42,677 nucleotides of DNA. It comes from Melioribacteraceae bacterium (lineage in GTDB: Bacteria > Bacteroidota > Ignavibacteria > Ignavibacteriales > Melioribacteraceae). The notes beneath the pieces were generated by a model. It worked only from the letters and a program-made list of their open reading frames with translations. It was not told where the DNA came from and searched no databases. Made by a program: the position numbers and the translations under genes. Every line of letters begins with the position of its first letter. Within the stretch, counting starts at the first letter, position 1. This document shows, one piece after another, positions 18,502 through 26,038 of the stretch. The stretch is taken from positions 1 through 42,677 of the forward strand of contig JAIOZI010000048.1 of the NCBI GenBank assembly GCA_021740785.1, read 5' to 3'.

Positions 18502-20255
18502 CTTTCTCTTTTGATTTTATTTAACAGATCATTCCAAATATTTTTTCTCAGCAGTGTGGATTTTTTAGAATCAGTTTTAATTTCCATTACAGAATAATTT
18601 TTTGAAACAGCGGAGATGGAAATTTTATCTGCAAAATCATTCCACCCTTTAATTAAATAATAATCTCCATTAAATGCTGTAATTATTTTTTTGAAATTTA
18701 CTTGAATCGGAGTTAAAAAGTATTCGTTATGTACTTCCGAAAATTTTGAAACGGGAAGCATTTCGAATATTCCGCCGCCGCCGTTGTTTATCAAAATTAT
18801 ATTTAGCGGAATGCGGTAATTCTTTAGCAGCCACAATCCATTAGTGTCGTGAAACATAGAAAGATCACCGATAACAAGAAATGTCGGGTCCGCGGAATTA
18901 ATTGCAATTCCTGCCGCCGTAGAAATAATTCCGTCTATCCCGCTTGCACCGCGATTCGAAAAAACTTTAATATTCTTCTTCATTTTACACGCAAAGAAAT
19001 CCCAATCGCGAACCGGCATACTATTAGCAATAAACAAATTTGATTTTTCCGGAACTGCATTCAACAACTCAAGATATATTCGGCTTTCGAAAGGGAAGGC
19101 TGTTTTCTTGATGCTGCTGATCAAGAAGTCTTCAGTCTGTCTTTCAATCGTTTTAAACTTTTTTAACCAACGAGTTCTGCTCTGCACCGGCGATTCGATA
19201 ATATGTTTTTCAGCATACTCGCAGAAATTATGTATGCCCGATTTAATTATAAAGTCAATTGTTCCGGAGGGATCATGCTGATCACCGTAAGTATTTATTG
19301 CAATCTTTACTGCTTTGGATTTTTCATAATAGCTTAAAACGGAATTAGTTGTTGGCGCTGAACCAAATTGTAAAATTAAATCAGCGTCAAAATCATTTTT
19401 TAATTCCGCATCAATTAGAAAAGAACTGTGAGTGCTGATAATGTTCGCATTATAATAATTGCCGAAACGTAAACGTGAAAGCCCGTCGGCTAAAATTGGG
19501 AAGCATGTTTTTTTACTTAAACGGATTATTGCTATTATTTCTTTTAAAGAATAATTACCCGGACCGCAAAGAATTATCCCTTTATTTGCTTTATTAATCA
19601 ACGAAATATATTTGTTAAGTTTTAGTTTCGGCTCATGCACATCAATTTGATGTGAGACCGGTTTGATTAACTCATTCAGTTTTTTTAAATCGATATTAAA
19701 TGTTGCTTGATCAGGTTCAAACGGTTTATCGAACATAAAATTTATATGTACCGGTCCGGCATCTCCAAATAATGCGGTATGGTAAATGTTAATAACATCT
19801 TTTTTTAGTTTATGGAAAAGACTATTCTCCATTGATCTTATATCAACATTTAAAAACTTACGTATGTGATTCTTAAAAATATTTTCTTGATTTATTGTTT
19901 GATTCGCGCCCGTATTTTTCAGCTCATGCGGTCTATCCGCGGTGCAGACAATTAACGGGATCCTGGAATTGTACGCTTCGATTATTGAGGGATATAATTC
20001 CGCAACGGCTGTTCCGGATGTAGTGATCAGAAGTGATGGTTTATTCGTAAACTTTGCGGACCCGAGTGCAAAAAATCCGCTTGATCTTTCATCAATTATT
20101 ATATGTTTTTTAATTGCTTTGTTTTTTTGAAGAGCAAATATTAACGGAGTACTTCTTGAACCGGGAGAAATAAATGCATTTTTTAATCCAAGACTTGCAA
20201 GCTGATTTACAAAGCATTCAGCTGCTGCTATATTATGATTGACTGGCTTTTTCAT
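18498..20255 (-). CDS. menD: SEPHCHC synthase MenD
   Basis: MenD is the thiamin-diphosphate enzyme that adds decarboxylated 2-oxoglutarate to isochorismate. The 585-residue protein has the N-terminal AFISPGSRSTPL, DERSSGFFALGSAK (catalytic Glu), TSGTAVAELYPS, and the ThDP/Mg motif GDLSMFHDTNGLWLL in the C-terminal third, followed by INNGGGGIFEMLP. All are standard MenD signatures. Its start lies 23 bp inside menF and its stop overlaps menH by ATGA. Confidence 0.95.
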   Translation of the reverse strand: MKKPVNHNIAAAECFVNQLASLGLKNAFISPGSRSTPLIFALQKNKAIKKHIIIDERSSGFFALGSAKFTNKPSLLITTSGTAVAELYPSIIEAYNSRIPLIVCTADRPHELKNTGANQTINQENIFKNHIRKFLNVDIRSMENSLFHKLKKDVINIYHTALFGDAGPVHINFMFDKPFEPDQATFNIDLKKLNELIKPVSHQIDVHEPKLKLNKYISLINKANKGIILCGPGNYSLKEIIAIIRLSKKTCFPILADGLSRLRFGNYYNANIISTHSSFLIDAELKNDFDADLILQFGSAPTTNSVLSYYEKSKAVKIAINTYGDQHDPSGTIDFIIKSGIHNFCEYAEKHIIESPVQSRTRWLKKFKTIERQTEDFLISSIKKTAFPFESRIYLELLNAVPEKSNLFIANSMPVRDWDFFACKMKKNIKVFSNRGASGIDGIISTAAGIAINSADPTFLVIGDLSMFHDTNGLWLLKNYRIPLNIILINNGGGGIFEMLPVSKFSEVHNEYFLTPIQVNFKKIITAFNGDYYLIKGWNDFADKISISAVSKNYSVMEIKTDSKKSTLLRKNIWNDLLNKIKRER

Positions 20256-21621
20256 ATTTCAGTAATGAAAGAATTGGTTTTAATTTAAGCTCGGTTTCCT
20301 CGTATTCCATCATCGGATCAGAGCCTTCCACAATTCCGCATCCTGCAAATGCATATAGAGAGTTTTCCTGATACAGCGCAGATCTTATTGCTACTGTAAA
20401 CTCACCTTCGTTATAAAAATTAAACCATCCTATAACACCGGAATACAACCCGCGGTCATATCCCTCAAGTTCAATAATAAACTTTTGAGCGCCGGACCAG
20501 GGTACACCGCAGATTGCGGGTGTAGGATGGATTTGTTTTATCAAGGAAAAAATTGATTTGTTCGTGTTTAATTTAGCTCTTATGGGTGTCCACAAATGCT
20601 GAATATTCGGAAGCTTTTTAAGAATCGGCTGCTGATCATACTCTACATTATCAGTCAGTTCGGCGAAAGCATCTAAAATAAATTCAACAACGGCATTATG
20701 CTCTTCTCTATTTTTTTTACTTTGAATCAATTCGTTTCCAAGTCTATCATCTTCAATACTATCTTTACCTCTCGGGTTAGAACCTGCTAATGCATCTGCT
20801 TCAATATAGCCTTCTGAAATGCGTGTAAGTTTTTCAGGTGAAGCGCCAAAAAATATTGATTCATTTGATTTGAATGCAAAGATGTAACAGTCAGGATACC
20901 TGTTTTTCAATTCATCCACAAATTCCGGTATAGGCAATTTATCTTTGGCGTTTATCTTGGCGAATCGAGATAGAACTACTTTTTGGAATCTTCTTTCTCT
21001 AATCTTGTCAAGTATTTCGAGAACCTTTTCTTTCCAATTTGGGAAATCAATAGTTTCTGTTATTGAATATTCATACTCACCCAAATAATCATTTCGAACC
21101 TTGTTGTTGGATTCAAAATTAATAGCCAAACCGCGTTCGAATTCACTTATCAAATCAGCTTTCGAATTTTGGGGACTAAAATTAAATATAAGGTAGTGAT
21201 CGTCTTTTAGATTAAAGAAAACAAATTTCGGTACAACCCAGTTTGAATCATGATAATCTTCCCATATTGAATCATGACCATTGGGTGCAAACTTCATACC
21301 TCCGAAAAACAGCGGGGCGGATTTCAGGTTGAATTCATTCCAATTGGAGAAAAAATTAGATTGAAGCGCGTTGATTTGAAACTCAGAATTGATCGTACGG
21401 TTCCACCCGTCTTCTTCAATTTGAATTGCCGCTTCGAGACCGATTGACTCTAAACTTTCCGATCTTTTATTCCAGTAGAATAGAAATTTATCATTATACC
21501 GGGATTTAAGAATCGAAGTTATAGATGTCTCCGGAACCTGGCATGCATAGCTAACCAAAGAATATCTACTCAAATCAGTTGAGTCAACAAACCGAATAAA
21601 TTTTTCTAGATAGTTTTTCAC
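20233..21621 (-). CDS. menF: Isochorismate synthase MenF
   Basis: MenF converts chorismate to isochorismate, the committed step. The 462-residue protein has a variable N-terminal half and the chorismate-binding C-terminal half: KVVLSRFAKI, IFFGASPEKLTRI, ADALAGSNPRGKDSIEDDRLGNEL, HPTPAICGVP and GIVEGSDPMMEYEE. Translation starts at GTG 21621: an in-frame TAA lies directly upstream and there is no internal Met until far downstream. Because menD-H-B-A-C-E follow in the same operon, the product is routed to menaquinone, not salicylate or enterobactin. The probable promoter is at 21717-21744. Confidence 0.94.
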   Translation of the reverse strand: MKNYLEKFIRFVDSTDLSRYSLVSYACQVPETSITSILKSRYNDKFLFYWNKRSESLESIGLEAAIQIEEDGWNRTINSEFQINALQSNFFSNWNEFNLKSAPLFFGGMKFAPNGHDSIWEDYHDSNWVVPKFVFFNLKDDHYLIFNFSPQNSKADLISEFERGLAINFESNNKVRNDYLGEYEYSITETIDFPNWKEKVLEILDKIRERRFQKVVLSRFAKINAKDKLPIPEFVDELKNRYPDCYIFAFKSNESIFFGASPEKLTRISEGYIEADALAGSNPRGKDSIEDDRLGNELIQSKKNREEHNAVVEFILDAFAELTDNVEYDQQPILKKLPNIQHLWTPIRAKLNTNKSIFSLIKQIHPTPAICGVPWSGAQKFIIELEGYDRGLYSGVIGWFNFYNEGEFTVAIRSALYQENSLYAFAGCGIVEGSDPMMEYEETELKLKPILSLLKYEKASQS

Positions 21622-21716
21622 ACTTAATAATCAGCAAAAGAGCAATAAAACAATTAGGATAATTTTTTAAATAACAAAAAAGAATATACGAACGAAATTA
21701 CTAAAGCAAAAAATAT

Positions 21717-21744
21717 ATTATAGAGTTTCAACATAGTTGAACAA
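21717..21744 (-). promoter_or_regulatory. Candidate promoter of the men operon
   Basis: On the minus strand TTGTTC (21739-21744) and a perfect TATAAT (21717-21722) are separated by 16 bases. Transcription would start near 21710, leaving a leader of about 90 bases before menF. It is the only perfect -10 in the 335-bp menF-marR gap on that strand. The spacer contains a palindrome (21727-21741) and a second palindrome lies 15 bases upstream of the -35. Confidence 0.45.
21727..21741. promoter_or_regulatory. Palindrome between -35 and -10 of the men promoter (possible MarR operator)
   Basis: TTCAAC-ATA-GTTGAA is a perfect 6-bp inverted repeat with a 3-base centre, lying between the -35 and -10 elements of the candidate men promoter. 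Its size and half-site spacing suit a winged-helix dimer such as the MarR protein encoded 216 bp away. A protein bound here would block RNA polymerase. Confidence 0.45.
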
Positions 21745-21758
21745 GTATTTTAATTTAT

Positions 21759-21774
21759 AATTGCACATGCAATT
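21759..21774. promoter_or_regulatory. Second palindrome in the menF-marR gap (possible MarR operator)
   Basis: AATTGCA-CA-TGCAATT is a perfect 7-bp inverted repeat with a 2-base centre. It contains the TTGC-N4-GCAA core often bound by MarR/SlyA-type regulators. It lies 15 bases upstream of the men -35 element and 182 bases upstream of marR, so it could serve men, marR autoregulation, or both. The half-sites differ from those of the palindrome at 21727-21741, so one of the two may belong to another factor. Confidence 0.45.
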
Positions 21775-21956
21775 GTTTTAGTTTTTATTTATATTAACAA
21801 TAAGTTGAAACAAGAGATTAGTTTGAGTATCCAATATGTTAAATAACACGGACAAAAAATATTAGTTGGATTTAAAGAAAATAAAAATTATTTTTTAGAG
21901 AACTTTTAATTATTACACTAATTAACTATTTCCATAACAAAATAGCGAGTAGCTAA

Positions 21957-22388
21957 ATGGTACAAGACGAAAGAGCAAACACAGCGCTCGAATTATGGAG
22001 TCGTTTAACAAAGGCACACGATGCAGTTAGAAAGGCACATGTTAAACAAATTGCAACGTATAAGTTGACGGCACCTCAGTTTGGAGTTCTGGAAGTGTTA
22101 AAAACACAGGGTCCGGTTCCCCTTAAAAGAATCAGCGAGGAATTGCTTGTCACAGGCGCAAACATTACCTGCGTAGTTGATAACCTCGAAAAGGAAGATT
22201 TAGTTCGCCGTGTTCCTTCAAAAGAAGATAGAAGGATAATTATGGCTGAACTAACAGAGAAAGGTGAGCAAAAGTTCACTGAGATTTTACCTCATTATGT
22301 TGATAATATGCAGAATGTAACCGGCGTATTTTCAGATGATGAAAAATCGGAATTGAACAGGTTGTTGGCTAAATTGGCTAACAATTAA
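21957..22388 (+). CDS. MarR-family transcriptional regulator
   Basis: The 143-residue protein has the MarR winged-helix fold. An N-terminal dimerisation helix is followed by LTAPQFGVLEVLKTQGPVPLKRISEELLVTGANITCVVDNLEKEDLVRRVPSKEDRRIIMAELTEKG spread over about 38-105 (helix-turn-helix, then the D-R-R wing) and a C-terminal dimer helix. A single Cys (about 73) in the recognition region could allow redox sensing, though this is not established. It is divergent from the menaquinone operon across a 335-bp gap with two palindromes, which makes menF-E a candidate target. It converges on prmA with one base between stops. Confidence 0.9.
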   Translation: MVQDERANTALELWSRLTKAHDAVRKAHVKQIATYKLTAPQFGVLEVLKTQGPVPLKRISEELLVTGANITCVVDNLEKEDLVRRVPSKEDRRIIMAELTEKGEQKFTEILPHYVDNMQNVTGVFSDDEKSELNRLLAKLANN

Positions 22389-22389
22389 T

Positions 22390-23235
22390 TTAATTCTGAA
22401 AAACAATTGCTGACCATTCGTCCAATTGTTGATTTTCCAAAACCTTGAGACCGAGATTTGTATATTCGGTTTCAAGGTTTGTTTTATCGCTTTCTAAAAT
22501 GCCGCTTATAATTATTAATCCACCCGGTTTACATTTACTGTACAGCGTCTCTTTTATTTCAAGTAAAACATTCTTGTTGATATTCGCCAGTACTAAATCA
22601 AAATCCGAATCGATAACTGAATCAATTTCACCCTCTTTAATATAAACCTTCGACTGCATTCCGTTTCTTTCAATATTCTCTTCGCCGTTAATTCTGCACC
22701 ATTCGTCATTGTCAACACCTAATGCGTAAGAGGCTCCAAGTTTTACAGAAGCAATTGCTAAAATGCCTGTGCCGCTTCCAACATCAAGAACTTTTATTCC
22801 CGGTGCGATATACTTTTCAAGCAGAACTAAAATTAATTTTGTTGTTTGATGTTCACCGGTACCAAACGACATCTTCGGATCAATTTCAATTATAATGTCA
22901 TCGGGTTTATTTTCATAATTACGAAAGCTGGGTTTTATTACAAGTCTTTCTCCGACTCTAACTATTTCGCGATTGTTTTCCCACTCTTCGTTCCAATTAA
23001 TTTCTTCATGATGATCTTCATTAATATTGAAATCGTTGATTACTCCTTCGGACTTAAGCTTGTTAAGCTGAGTTGTGATGGAATCTAAATCAGCAGTCTT
23101 TTCTTCTCCGACATAAACGAATATTTTCTCGTCCTCTTCGGTGATTCCATTAATGTCCAATTCCCACAGTAGACTTGAAATCATATCTACTGCAAAGGGC
23201 GTCGCTGAAATTTCATATTGTTTATAACTTTTCAT
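22390..23235 (-). CDS. prmA: Ribosomal protein L11 methyltransferase PrmA
   Basis: PrmA trimethylates lysines and the N-terminus of ribosomal protein L11 using S-adenosylmethionine. The 281-residue form has an N-terminal substrate domain and then DPKMSFGTGEHQTT (family signature), KVLDVGSGTGILAIASVKLGA (SAM motif I), the acidic LGVDNDEW turn and LVLANINKNVLLEI (catalytic loop, N-I-N). I start it at ATG 23235 (MKSYKQYEI), one base after the preceding gene. The frame continues to a TTG at 23250, but this would overlap the dacB stop and add five residues not typical of the family. Confidence 0.93.
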   Translation of the reverse strand: MKSYKQYEISATPFAVDMISSLLWELDINGITEEDEKIFVYVGEEKTADLDSITTQLNKLKSEGVINDFNINEDHHEEINWNEEWENNREIVRVGERLVIKPSFRNYENKPDDIIIEIDPKMSFGTGEHQTTKLILVLLEKYIAPGIKVLDVGSGTGILAIASVKLGASYALGVDNDEWCRINGEENIERNGMQSKVYIKEGEIDSVIDSDFDLVLANINKNVLLEIKETLYSKCKPGGLIIISGILESDKTNLETEYTNLGLKVLENQQLDEWSAIVFQN

Positions 23236-23236
23236 T

Positions 23237-24661
23237 TTATAGATTCTCAATAATTATTTCACAAATTTTGTCTTGGTAATAGCGGGCAATGCGGGGCTTT
23301 TCAACAAAGTTCTGTATCATAATTGAAAAACATACATCCTTACCTGAAACAGTTTTTAGATATCCCGACAAACAACTAATTCCGCTCAACGTGCCCGTCT
23401 TAGCTGCAACCTTTCCTTTTACGTTTGAATATCTCATCCTGTTTTGTAATGTTCCGCTGATTCCTGAAACCGGAAGTGTTTTTCTGAGTGCGGTATATAA
23501 TTCAATATCATTTTGATAAACGTAAATTAAAAGTCGATTAATTACTTCTGCCGAGATAAGGTTATAATGACTCAATCCCGAGCCGTCAACCAACCTGTAA
23601 TCATCCAGGTCAAAACCTAATTTTATTATTAAGCTGTCAATCAATTTCAATCCGTTTTCCGCTGTTGCGGGTCCCCCGAATTTTTCATAAGATAAAGCAC
23701 GAAGCAGCATCTCGGCAGAAAGATTATCGCTTTCCTTATTTAATTCCATCAACACTTTTTGAATTGGTTGAGAGAAGGAATAAATCAACTCGGCGCTTCC
23801 GGGTTTCGTGAGTGTATCAATAATGCCGTTAAAAAAAATACCGTTGTAATGTAACGCTTCTTTCATTAGTGTTAAAAAGTATAATTCCGGTCGATACATA
23901 TTTACATGAGAGGTATCAACGCGCTCCGTGTATGATAATGTTCCCGATATAGAAATATCATTTGTTCTGTTTATGATGTTACGGGTTATGGTTAAATCGG
24001 AAGTGTCTTCCATAATTGTTTCGGAAGTATTTCTAAAACTAAAATATTCGGTTGAAGGAGATACTTTTATTTCAGCCGGAGAACCAATTCTACCGGGGCG
24101 ATAAACGATTTCTGCCGAGTTGCGGTTAATACATAAAGGAGTTAAATAGGGAGAGAATCCGCCCGGATCGTCATCCCACATCCAGCCTTCTCCCCAATAA
24201 AGAGAATCCATTTTGGAAACATCACCATAAATATTTCCCGTTATTGATTTAATTCCCGCCTTCATTATTTGCTTCACAGAAAAATTGAGATCAGCGCTGC
24301 TGAAAAGAGGATCAAATCCGCCGATAACAAACAGATCGCCAAATAAAACCGAGTCGATGATATCTCCATGAATATAAAATTCAGTGTCGAATGAATAATC
24401 TTCATCTAAAAAATATAACCCGGCGGCTGATGTAAATAATTTCATATTCGAAGCCGGGTGCAGAAGCAATTTTTCATTTTGATTGTATATGGAATTGTTA
24501 TCCGAGAGATTGTAAATATCAATCGCAAATAAAGCGGATGAGGCAAAAGAATTCTTAAGCAAATTTTTTATTTTTGATGTTAGTTCATGATAATCAGTTT
24601 GAGCGGAAAGAATCAAAGGAGTGATAAATAATAAAAACATATAGATCGATGTTTTTCGCAT
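23237..24661 (-). CDS. dacB: D-alanyl-D-alanine carboxypeptidase/endopeptidase, PBP4 type (peptidase S13)
   Basis: This periplasmic penicillin-binding protein trims pentapeptides and cuts cross-links in peptidoglycan. The 474-residue protein has a signal peptide (about 1-20) and the S-x-x-K motif at Ser71-Lys74 (HPASNMKL). Further on come the family block VDGSGLSHYNLI in the second half and AAKTGTLSGI with the KTG motif near the C-terminus. An inserted domain between the first two motifs is usual for S13. The 3-base gap from the TatD/radical SAM gene upstream and one base to prmA downstream indicate one transcript. Confidence 0.93.
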   Translation of the reverse strand: MRKTSIYMFLLFITPLILSAQTDYHELTSKIKNLLKNSFASSALFAIDIYNLSDNNSIYNQNEKLLLHPASNMKLFTSAAGLYFLDEDYSFDTEFYIHGDIIDSVLFGDLFVIGGFDPLFSSADLNFSVKQIMKAGIKSITGNIYGDVSKMDSLYWGEGWMWDDDPGGFSPYLTPLCINRNSAEIVYRPGRIGSPAEIKVSPSTEYFSFRNTSETIMEDTSDLTITRNIINRTNDISISGTLSYTERVDTSHVNMYRPELYFLTLMKEALHYNGIFFNGIIDTLTKPGSAELIYSFSQPIQKVLMELNKESDNLSAEMLLRALSYEKFGGPATAENGLKLIDSLIIKLGFDLDDYRLVDGSGLSHYNLISAEVINRLLIYVYQNDIELYTALRKTLPVSGISGTLQNRMRYSNVKGKVAAKTGTLSGISCLSGYLKTVSGKDVCFSIMIQNFVEKPRIARYYQDKICEIIIENL

Positions 24662-24664
24662 TGA

Positions 24665-26023
24665 CTAAAAAAACTCCCGTAATCTGAAATCGACTCCCAT
24701 CTCTTGAGTAACAAACTGTTTTGCTTTTTCGGTATCCACTTCATTCAGACCGACAATCGACATTACAACATGCGAATAATTATTTGCTTTCTTCGCAAAG
24801 TCAATCATTTCTGCGTGAAGCTTCGGATCAACACGCATCAATTTTGCATATTGTCCGGGATCCGTTGAATTAAGGCTGATCGATACGGTATCGATTAAAC
24901 CGCTAAGCTCCGGGGTAATATCTTTTTTATTAATAAAATTTCCATGCCCGTCGGTATTCATTCTTGTTTTACCGCCGTTATCTTTTACATATTTTGCAAC
25001 TGTTTTAACAACATCCCATCGAATAGTCGGCTCGCCGTAACCGCAAAAAACAATTTCTTTATATTTTTTAGGATCTCCGATTTCCGAAATATAGGTTTCG
25101 GCGCCGGGCTCTTCCGATTTACTCATCTTCAAATTGTATCCGCTTATAATTGCTTCTCCTTTCCGGTCGCAGAAAACACAATCGGCATTACAGCGGTTTG
25201 TTACGTTTATGTACAAAGAATTCCCGATTTTATAAGTAAAGCTCAGTTCAGGTTTTTTCCCGATACCGAACAATTTATAAACATTATAAGTAGTTGCTCT
25301 CGCTACATCTTCAGTGGTCACGCCGTGAACATCTGCAATGGTTTCGACAATCAACGGAATATATGCAGGTTCATTTCTCTTCCCGCGGTGAGGAACCGGG
25401 GTCATGAATGGCGAGTCGGTTTCAAGCAGTAAATTTTCAAGATCAATCCGGCTCAACACATTCCTGATATTGTCGGCTTTCTTGAAAGTAACATTCCCGG
25501 GGAAAGAAATAAAATGATTCAATTCAATTAACTCGCGGGCATCCTTAACAGAGCCTGCAAAACAGTGGAATTGAATTTTAAGATCAGTGTTTTTATACAT
25601 CTTGGCAAAATCCATCACATCATCATTAGATTCACGGTTATGAACAATGATGGGCTTCTTCAATTCGAGCGCTAAATCAATCTGTTTCTGAAAAGCTTTA
25701 ATCTGTATATCACGGGGTGAAAAATCATAATAATAATCTAAACCGATTTCTCCAATTGCAATCACCTTTTCGTGGTTTGCTAATTCTCGAAGGTCATCAA
25801 GTAATGAATCTTCCCATTCTTTTGTTTCATGCGGATGAATACCAACTGCTGCATAAACTTCCTCATATTTTTCAGAGAGTTTAACTGCTTCTGCCGATGT
25901 GGCAATATCGGTGCCCGGTACAATTATCTGTTTAACTCCCGCGTTTTTTGCCCTGGAAATAATATCGTCTAATTCGCCGTTGAAATTCGGATAAAAGAGA
26001 TGTGCATGTGTGTCGACGTACAT
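24665..26023 (-). CDS. TatD-family metal hydrolase fused to a radical SAM domain
   Basis: The 452-residue protein joins two enzymes. Residues 1-255 are a TatD amidohydrolase with all metal ligands: DTHAH (4-8), GEIGLDY (Glu92), IVHNRES (His128), QFHCFAG (His153) and ETDSPF (Asp203). TatD proteins are 3'-5' DNases or quality-control hydrolases. Residues from about 258 to 452 are a radical SAM domain with C278-x3-C282-x2-C285 (NRCNADCVFC), FCGYGEPTIRWD for SAM binding and RMNTDGHGN. The radical SAM part matches the known TatD-linked radical SAM family, which is usually a separate neighbouring gene. Its substrate is unknown. The join is seamless in frame, with a linker at about 255-262. It lies between the TonB receptor (15-base gap) and dacB (3-base gap). 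Confidence 0.92.
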   Translation of the reverse strand: MYVDTHAHLFYPNFNGELDDIISRAKNAGVKQIIVPGTDIATSAEAVKLSEKYEEVYAAVGIHPHETKEWEDSLLDDLRELANHEKVIAIGEIGLDYYYDFSPRDIQIKAFQKQIDLALELKKPIIVHNRESNDDVMDFAKMYKNTDLKIQFHCFAGSVKDARELIELNHFISFPGNVTFKKADNIRNVLSRIDLENLLLETDSPFMTPVPHRGKRNEPAYIPLIVETIADVHGVTTEDVARATTYNVYKLFGIGKKPELSFTYKIGNSLYINVTNRCNADCVFCDRKGEAIISGYNLKMSKSEEPGAETYISEIGDPKKYKEIVFCGYGEPTIRWDVVKTVAKYVKDNGGKTRMNTDGHGNFINKKDITPELSGLIDTVSISLNSTDPGQYAKLMRVDPKLHAEMIDFAKKANNYSHVVMSIVGLNEVDTEKAKQFVTQEMGVDFRLREFF

Positions 26024-26038
26024 AAACCACCTTTCATG

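Noticed and set aside
20233-21621. Salicylate or enterobactin-type isochorismate synthase
   Set aside because: It overlaps menD and the rest of the men pathway follows; no siderophore genes are present.
23236-23250. TTG start for prmA
   Set aside because: It would overlap the dacB stop and add five non-conserved residues; ATG 23235 fits the family.
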